In this document: positions 59,301-64,000 of the stretch, piece by piece
How the letters are laid out: every line of letters starts with the position of its first letter
How positions within the stretch are numbered: the first letter of the stretch is position 1
Source: Misgurnus anguillicaudatus
Taxonomy: Eukaryota; Chordata; Actinopteri; Cypriniformes; Cobitidae
DNA: 64,000 bases
Reading direction: 5' to 3'
Assembly: GCF_027580225.2 (NCBI RefSeq)
Contig: NC_073359.2
Location: 11,351,001-11,415,000 of the forward strand
Position numbers and translations under genes: made by a program
The notes under the pieces: generated by a model
What the model saw: only the letters and a program-made list of their open reading frames with translations
Databases searched by the model: none
Told to the model about the DNA's origin: nothing

Positions 59301-61152
59301 TAACAGATGTTTGTGTGGTCATGAGGTCAGTGAAAAGAAAACCATGCAGACAGTTGTTTTCAGGTTTAAGGATTTGTTTGATTATCTAGAAATATGCATT
59401 AGCTATATACAGTACTGTGCAAAAGTCTTGGGCCACCATTAGATTTGTTGTTCGTGCATTTGTATAATGATCATATATAATTATTTCTCAGTCTCTTTAT
59501 TAGAATACAACCAGAAAATAGAGGAAATGTGTATGTTGTATTAAAACAGTATAATATATAATCAGAAGTGTGTGAAGTATTTAGGGTAAACTCCCCTTTG
59601 AGCAATAGCAAGAAACGGCAGGATCTCTTAAACATAAATGAAATTAAATCTTAATTTCTAATTAATTTCTAAATTAGTCTTTTTACTTCGTTCTGCTCAA
59701 AAATGCTCAAGATGTGTTTAGTGCCAAGAGAGGTCACACTAAACACCGACGATGCCAAAAGAAGACATTTAGTCCTGAAAATGTAATTTTGTGCATATTT
59801 TCTGTTTGTTTCTTAAAAAAAGAGTGAAAAATAAATATGGATGGACATTAAAACTTTGCTAAAACAACAAAGCTGGTGATGGTGGCCTTAAACTTTTGCA
59901 CAGTACTGTACATATAAACATGTTTATTTGTGCATGTGTGGTACCTGTAGAGTGATGTTGGTCTGGGGCCAGTTTTTAAGATCACTCAGCAGCAGGTACG
60001 AGTCTCTGTCGATGAAGTTGACACTGAGAAGCTTTTCACAATGTGACCCCCCAAATCCAGGCAGACATTGACACACTGCACCTGCTTCACTCTCCACACA
60101 GGGGGCGCCATTCTCACAGTGCACCAACTCACAGCCCGATGGCATAAGAGCCACTTCACATAACCGACCACTGCAAGAAAACAACAATTAAATAGCACAT
60201 TTCTTTATTGAAACTGCGTGGTTCCATTTATCACAGCGAGATAATTTTAAACTGCATGTTGTGTTATTTTTTGATTAATATTTAAATTTGACAAACATGC
60301 AAAAACATAAAAACATCAGAAAGGGGGCCAACACTTTTTCACATCACTCTTAAACCAATTGCATATACACACTTCTATCATAATATTGAATAAGTGTGTA
60401 TATGCAAATGGAGAACAGTAAACAAATCCAGAAGCACTTCATAACTTATCAAGATCATCATCTCACTTTGTTGTCAATCAAGAATTCAATGATATTGAGT
60501 GGTTTATGTTGACTCACCTGTAACCCTGTGGGCAAACACAGCTATAACCTGCTACATGATCTACACACCGAGCACCATTCTGACAATAATGCCCATCACA
60601 TTCATTATAATCTATACTGCAGTCATCGCCAACAAAACCAGGTGGACAAATGCATCTGAGAACAAACACACATGACGTGACAATTCAGAACAAGACCAAA
60701 TATATGCAGTAAATTATTTATTACAATATGAATTTATATAGGCAAGATGTAGACTAACATCTTTTGTAGACTAATCTGCAATAATACCATGTATAAACCA
60801 TAATACAACTTTCATTTTTTTAGTCATGTACTTCCCTAATGTAATGTAATTCTACCTTTCTAATGTATCTACTGTGTTTACAACTATGCATTTGCTGTAA
60901 AGCTGCTTTGCAACAATGCGAATTTGTGAAAACGTGCTCCAGAAATAAACTTTAATGGAATGAAATGGTGATTTAAACCATAGTTTCCAAATATTCCCAA
61001 AATCTTTTGAAAGTAAAACAATTGTAAAAAATATCTTATTACACAGTATGCTTACTTTGGTCCTGTGACTGTTGGTATACAAGTAGAGCCACGATGGCAA
61101 GGATTTTGTCCAGGATAACACAGATCTTCCTCATACTCTTCACATTTTGGGC
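53154..61152 (-). CDS. slit1: Slit homolog 1, C-terminal eight coding exons
   Basis: SLIT1 is a secreted glycoprotein that binds Robo receptors and repels growing axons. Eight exons (61152-61056, 60655-60518, 60170-59945, 56690-56560, 56479-56325, 56256-55956, 55759-55548, 53398-53154) splice in frame to 500 residues plus stop. In order these give three EGF repeats (residues about 8-124), a laminin G domain (125-299) with [20 protein letters not shown] and [20 protein letters not shown], three EGF repeats (300-417), and a 10-cysteine C-terminal cystine knot ending [25 protein letters not shown] is closer to human SLIT1 than SLIT2. The leucine-rich repeats and first EGFs lie outside the window. 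Fish often keep a and b copies; I cannot say which this is. Confidence 0.96.
53630..54384. mobile_element. CACTGCAAAAA hairpin MITEs, two merged copies
   Basis: Starts CACTGCAAAAAATGATTTTC and ends TCATTTTTTGCAGT. Inside, 'aaaatctgccaatggggtaa' and its inverse recur around 53815-53905 and again near 54135-54230, so two copies seem joined near 53966. Both arms hold 'gagcaaaacgacccaagaaa'-type words. Confidence 0.82.
54392..54685. mobile_element. CACTGCAAAAA hairpin MITE
   Basis: Ends CACTGCAAAAAATTATTTTC and ATATTTTTTGCAGTG; arms share 'agcaaaatgacacaagaaaa' and its inverse 'ttttcttgggtcgttttgct'. Sits seven bases from the previous copy. Confidence 0.88.
54999..55547. repeat. slit1 intron with a TTAA-type fragment and a hairpin
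   Basis: 'taaaggaacagtttacccc' at 55018 is one end of a TTAA-type repeat without its partner. 55134-55392 is a foldback: 'aaaaatactttgctgcctta' is mirrored by 'taaggcagcaaagtattttt', enclosing 'caacttataaaattaagttg'. Confidence 0.7.
55548..55759 (-). CDS. slit1: slit1 exon, EGF repeats after laminin G
   Basis: Encodes [60 protein letters not shown] and [10 protein letters not shown]: the end of one EGF repeat and a full one, each with the six-cysteine spacing. Acceptor ends 'ttcctgtaag'; donor GTAACT. Confidence 0.95.
55956..56256 (-). CDS. slit1: slit1 exon, end of laminin G and EGF
   Basis: Encodes [98 protein letters not shown] and KNK. The donor is GTGTGT, weaker than GTAAG, and is fixed by the phase of the next exon. 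VLLMAA between two EGF repeats has no counterpart in human SLIT1 (CDQPADGPC). Confidence 0.93.
56325..56479 (-). CDS. slit1: slit1 exon, laminin G middle
   Basis: Encodes [40 protein letters not shown] and [13 protein letters not shown], matching human SLIT1 AETINDGQFHTVELV and APLYVGG. Donor GTAAGA, acceptor 'tttccatag'. Confidence 0.95.
56560..56690 (-). CDS. slit1: slit1 exon, laminin G first half
   Basis: Encodes [40 protein letters not shown] and [24 protein letters not shown] is nearly identical to human SLIT1. Acceptor 'ttgattgcag', donor GTGCTT. Confidence 0.96.
56691..57172. other. slit1 intron, nothing recognised
   Basis: AT-rich intron start with no repeat family identified. Confidence 0.4.
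57181..57450. mobile_element. hAT MITE, CAGTGGTT family, copy 4
   Basis: Left end AAGTGGTTGTCAAACTG and right end 'agtttgagaaccgctg', with ATATACAG (57173-57180) and ATATACAT (57451-57458) matching at 7 of 8. The interior resembles copies 2 and 3. Confidence 0.85.
57776..58074. mobile_element. TATAGAC-family MITE, inverted copy
   Basis: Starts TATAGACGGATTTAGCAGTA and ends 'gatgaaactgtctata'. It shares 'gttatttgttattagcagag'-like and 'ggtctgactagctgctaaac'-like words with 39531 and 46407 on the other strand. Uninterrupted, about 300 bp. Confidence 0.87.
58094..58502. mobile_element. TTAA MITE, AGGAAAACACCACCG type, copy 1
   Basis: Inverted ends AGGAAAACACCACCGTTTTT and CAACGGTGGTGTTTTCCT-like, with TTAA at 58090-58093 and 58503-58506. 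Arms include 'gtgttagcatttagcctagc' mirrored by 'gctaggctaaatgttaacac'. A larger interrupted copy lies at 62438-63668. Confidence 0.92.
58667..59033. mobile_element. CACTGCAAAAA hairpin MITE
   Basis: Ends CACTGCAAAAAATGAGTTTC and CATTTTTTGCAGTG. The interior has 'aaaatctgccaatggggtaa' and 'gggtcgttttgctcatcaag', shared with the copies at 53630 and 54392. Confidence 0.9.
59034..59409. other. slit1 intron, nothing recognised
   Basis: AT-rich, without identifiable repeats. Confidence 0.4.
59410..59908. mobile_element. Tc1/mariner MITE with CAGTACTGTGCAAAAG ends
   Basis: Inverted ends CAGTACTGTGCAAAAGTCTT and 'aaacttttgcacagtactg', followed inward by GGGCCACC/GGTGGCC, with TA on both sides. About 500 bp and without a transposase frame. 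Confidence 0.93.
59945..60170 (-). CDS. slit1: slit1 exon, EGF and start of laminin G
   Basis: Encodes (S)[58 protein letters not shown] and [17 protein letters not shown]. One full EGF repeat precedes the laminin G start KLLSVNF. Acceptor 'tttcttgcag', donor GTACCA. Ends in phase 0. Confidence 0.96.
60171..60517. other. slit1 intron, nothing recognised
   Basis: AT-rich. 'gcatatacacacttcta' near 60361 and 'agtgtgtatatgcaaatg' near 60393 form a small hairpin. Confidence 0.5.
60518..60655 (-). CDS. slit1: slit1 exon, EGF repeat
   Basis: Encodes (K)[39 protein letters not shown] and VCPQGYS. The DYNEC-containing repeat has the residues expected of a calcium-binding EGF. Acceptor 'tttgttctcag', donor GTGAGT. 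Confidence 0.95.
60656..61055. other. slit1 intron, nothing recognised
   Basis: AT-rich; no repeat borders recognised. Confidence 0.4.
61056..61152 (-). CDS. slit1: slit1 exon, first in window
   Basis: Encodes (G)[18 protein letters not shown] and [14 protein letters not shown]: the end of one EGF repeat and the first half of the next. Acceptor 'gtacattacag', donor GTAAGC. It needs one base from an upstream exon that lies beyond 61152 and was not found before 64000. Confidence 0.92.
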
Positions 61153-61288
61153 CTGTAATGTACATTTACACTTCATTCACTTCATCTCTAAAATTCTGAA
61201 TACAGTAGGCTATATTGTACAGTGAAAAAATCTGTTTATTGTAACTGAAAAACTGTAGGTTTTGTCCTCCATGAGCTGCCACCATTGT

Positions 61289-62165
61289 CAGGGACGGATT
61301 AACGCACGGGCCTATAGGGCTTGGGCGCCGCGCTGCATTCTGGGACGTGGCGGCCATGTTGGTGGCCTCGCGAATGTAAACATACAGCAAGTTGAACGAG
61401 GAGAAGCGGCAGAATTGGGAGAATTAAAAGAAAGAAAAAGATGTTAAAATCCGGGAAAGGATGTGGAATTTACTGGGATACGTTAAACAGGGAAGCAGGG
61501 ACCGGTATGTGGACAAAATCGGAACTATTAACGGTTTGGATCCATATGAAAAAAGAGTGAATAAAGAGCCTTTTAAGATAACAGCGTGGTTGTTGTGAGA
61601 GCACGATTTCATGCCAATCTGTAAGCAAAGTCACGTACGACCTAGCTTCACAAGTAGCTTAGTTAATGCAGCAGTTTTTGCTGTCAGCAGAGGGATAGCA
61701 ACAGAAAGATGAATGTTGAAATTTTCCCGTATTTTGGGCGAGTAAACCGGGACATTTCCCTTATGTTCAATGTTGACTTAAGCTATATAAATTAATATTC
61801 AGATGTTATACTTCACTGTCGTATATATAAATGTCATTTATATGTCATGTATACACATTACTGAGGGGTTGAGGTTTGGTTTCCGATATTGAATAAAACA
61901 TAATGAAGTTTTGTCCTTTTTAATGTAAATTACTTTTAATGTGTTACTTTATTATTAATACAGCAACGGTTTACCATGGTTGAAAAAATAACGACAAATT
62001 AATCAAATTAAGATACACGATTGAGAGAAAGTAAGTCTATAAACAGAGCGCAGCATGGAACGCAGCAGTAAAGGAGGCTATCAACATGGCCGCCACGACA
62101 AGTAATGACGTCACGACGCCCAAGCCCTATTAGGCACCGGACCAGCAGGGGGCCCTTGCAAATTT
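61289..62165. mobile_element. DNA transposon relic in slit1 intron
   Basis: The left end CAGGGACGGATTAACGCAC, followed by 'cctatagggcttgggcgcc', is mirrored on the right by 'gacgcccaagccctattagg'. On the plus strand about 61498-61590 reads RDRYVDKIGTINGLDPYE and KRVNKEPFKITAWLL before a stop, which looks like decayed coding sequence of a transposon protein. The family is not identified and the right border is approximate. Confidence 0.6.
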
Positions 62166-62433
62166 ACTGCGTGTAAATTGATAATATATAATTTTTTTAA
62201 TTTAATTTTACATGAAATGGTGCTAAATACAGTGAAATAAAGTGTTTTAATAAAGAAATAAACAACAAATAATTTTTACCAAATAAATAATCATAATGCA
62301 TTTCATCACTGTTGAGCGAGTGATTTTTATCTGAATTTTTGAGGGAACTGGATTTCGATGACGTTGTGGAGAAGTTTTCCAGAAGGAAATCAGTAAAGAT
62401 ACCCATCAGCTTAGCTAAAACCAACGTTTTATA
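62166..62433. other. slit1 intron, nothing recognised
   Basis: Short AT-rich spacer between two elements. Confidence 0.4.
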
Positions 62434-62437
62434 TTAA

Positions 62438-63668
62438 AGGAAAACACCACAGTTTTTCAATATTTTACTTTGTTCTTACCTCAACTTAGACGAATGAATA
62501 CATAACTATCTTTATTCAATGCATGCACTTAATCTTTGCACAGTGCGTCGTGAATGTGTTAGCATTTAGCCTAGCCCCATTCATTCCTTAGGATCCAAAC
62601 AGGGATGAATTTAGAAGCCACCAAACACTTCCATGTTTTCCCTATTTAAAGACTGTTAAATGAGTAGTTACACCAGTAAGTATGGTAGCACAAAATATAA
62701 CGTGGCCATTGTTTAAGGAGTTAAAAAATGAGAACTATATTGTATAGCGGAAGAGCACTTAATTTGCAGCACTTCTAAATTCATCCCTGTTTTGATCCTA
62801 AGGAATGAATAGGGCTAGGCTAAATGCTAACACAGTCACGACACACCAGGGTTTCCTGCAGCACTTTGCAGTTCGGGCAACCCTACCGCCTTAACTAGGT
62901 CGCCCAAAAAAAAAAAAACTTTCGTTGCACAAAAGTGCATCTAGGAGAATAGTGCGGACGCACTTCAAACTGCGAGCGGGCACACGCACCACACAGCCTA
63001 AATGAGAAAGACGTGGTCCGGACCGTCACTGTCTGGAGGATAACTAGCCAGTTTATAAAACAGCTAGAATAGCGCAGACGTGCTTTTTTATTTTGTTGTT
63101 TAAGCAACCTGCTAGCTAGGTTTCACGTGCCTGTTGATTCAATATAATTGTTGAGCGCTCTTGCTCACGTTATTTATGTGCATTATTTACATGCTACAGC
63201 AGTTACACTCCTTTAAGATAATGTAATTATTAGTGGGAAATAATCAGTTTTTACAATCTTCGCGCTATCTATCATTGTTCGCCAGACGTTCTACAAATCT
63301 GCTTCAGTTTGTGTTTATTAACCCTTTAGTTTCACTTCATCAGCTATTCCCGTTAGAGGAAAAAACATTTAATTCATAAATAATCTAATATGTGTTAATT
63401 TTCTGTCATAGTTTTTTCAAAATTAAGTTTTATTTGAGGGTTTTAAATAAAAATATTTTAATTTTCATCATGACGCGTACGCCCTGCCCCGCCCCTTTGA
63501 TTGCCACACCCCGAAAACCCTACCCCCTTAACTAACAAATTTTCTGCGGGAAACCCTGCGCGCTGTACAAAGATTAAGTACACGCATTGAAAAAAGATAG
63601 GGGTGTATTCATTCGTTTAAGTTGAGGTAAGAACATAGTAACATATTGAAAAACGGTGGTGTTTCCCT
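62438..63668. mobile_element. TTAA MITE, AGGAAAACACCAC type, copy 2, interrupted
   Basis: Starts AGGAAAACACCACAGTTTTT and ends 'aacggtggtgtttccct', with TTAA at 62434-62437 and 63669-63672. The arms match the copy at 58094. A separate element at about 62847-63559 splits the right arm. Confidence 0.9.
62847..63559. mobile_element. Element with CAGGGTTTCC ends nested in the TTAA MITE
   Basis: Left end CAGGGTTTCCTGCAG and right end 'ctgcgggaaaccctg' are inverted. 'gcaaccctaccgccttaact' near the left is matched in direct orientation by 'aaaccctaccccctta' near the right. hAT-like by its ends; the 8-bp duplication is degraded. Confidence 0.78.
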
Positions 63669-63672
63669 TTAA

Positions 63673-64000
63673 GGTATTCCTGTCAGCTCTTGGCACCTTA
63701 AAACGCGCTGTCAGATGAGATTCTGTGAGACTACACCCTAATATGTCATGTTTAAAAGTTGGTTTAATAACTCTTAAGCGACTTAAATACGTTTTTTTGT
63801 GAAATTTAAACGTGTCCAGGTTAAAAAACCACAGACGCCCTATTGCTGTGCGCACACTGTGTTCTGAGTGAGTTCATCAGAAGGGGCGTACGATTTTGTT
63901 TCCCATGTTAAAGGCGCTCTAAGCGAATCTGTGTAACGTCACACTTTGTTGATGTTTGAACTGTTTTCAAACAAACGAGGGTTCCTCCCTTACGTGCTTT
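63673..64000. other. slit1 intron at window end
   Basis: No exon or repeat border recognised in the last 330 bases. Confidence 0.4.

Noticed and set aside
53154..64000. A miR-218 gene in a slit intron
   Set aside because: miR-218 sits in SLIT2 and SLIT3 introns, and I saw no TTGTGCTTGATCTAA on either strand here; the exons are slit1.

Overview
This is vertebrate nuclear DNA: AT-rich, intron-rich and full of DNA transposons. It is almost certainly from a teleost and most likely a cyprinid. The clade call rests on hAT, Tc1 and TTAA-target MITEs together with an L2-type LINE, and on the two genes, which read clearly as fish versions of LCOR and SLIT1. I cannot fix the species.

Two protein genes lie tail to tail. 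The plus strand carries six coding exons of lcor (ligand-dependent nuclear receptor corepressor) between 12426 and 26584. Every splice phase fits, giving 585 residues from a split glycine to a TAG stop. The first coding exon of the long isoform is not seen and should lie upstream. The minus strand carries the last eight coding exons of slit1 (axon-guidance ligand) between 61152 and 53154. They encode 500 residues: EGF repeats, laminin G, three more EGF repeats and the C-terminal cystine knot. Upstream slit1 exons lie beyond 64000. The convergent LCOR/SLIT1 order matches human 10q24. The two genes act in unrelated processes, nuclear repression and secreted guidance cues.

Layout: 1-12425 is presumed lcor intron, with TTAA MITEs, an L2 relic, a (GATA)n tract and a palindrome inside a palindrome. 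13640-17470 is a hAT-like element holding a 176-bp tandem array. 18331-26584 holds the remaining lcor exons, with a decayed Tc1 element in one intron. 26585-38954 is lcor 3' flank or 3' UTR; its last 9 kb are nearly free of recognisable transposons. 38955-52590 is intergenic and consists largely of nested transposons. 52599-64000 is the slit1 3' end with introns rich in hairpin MITEs.

I found no RNA gene, CRISPR array or novel coding system. The most unusual content is the transposon architecture: many unrelated TTAA-flanked MITE families ending in AGG, nested insertions dated by perfect target-site duplications, a satellite grown inside a hAT element, and a family with 6-bp duplications.
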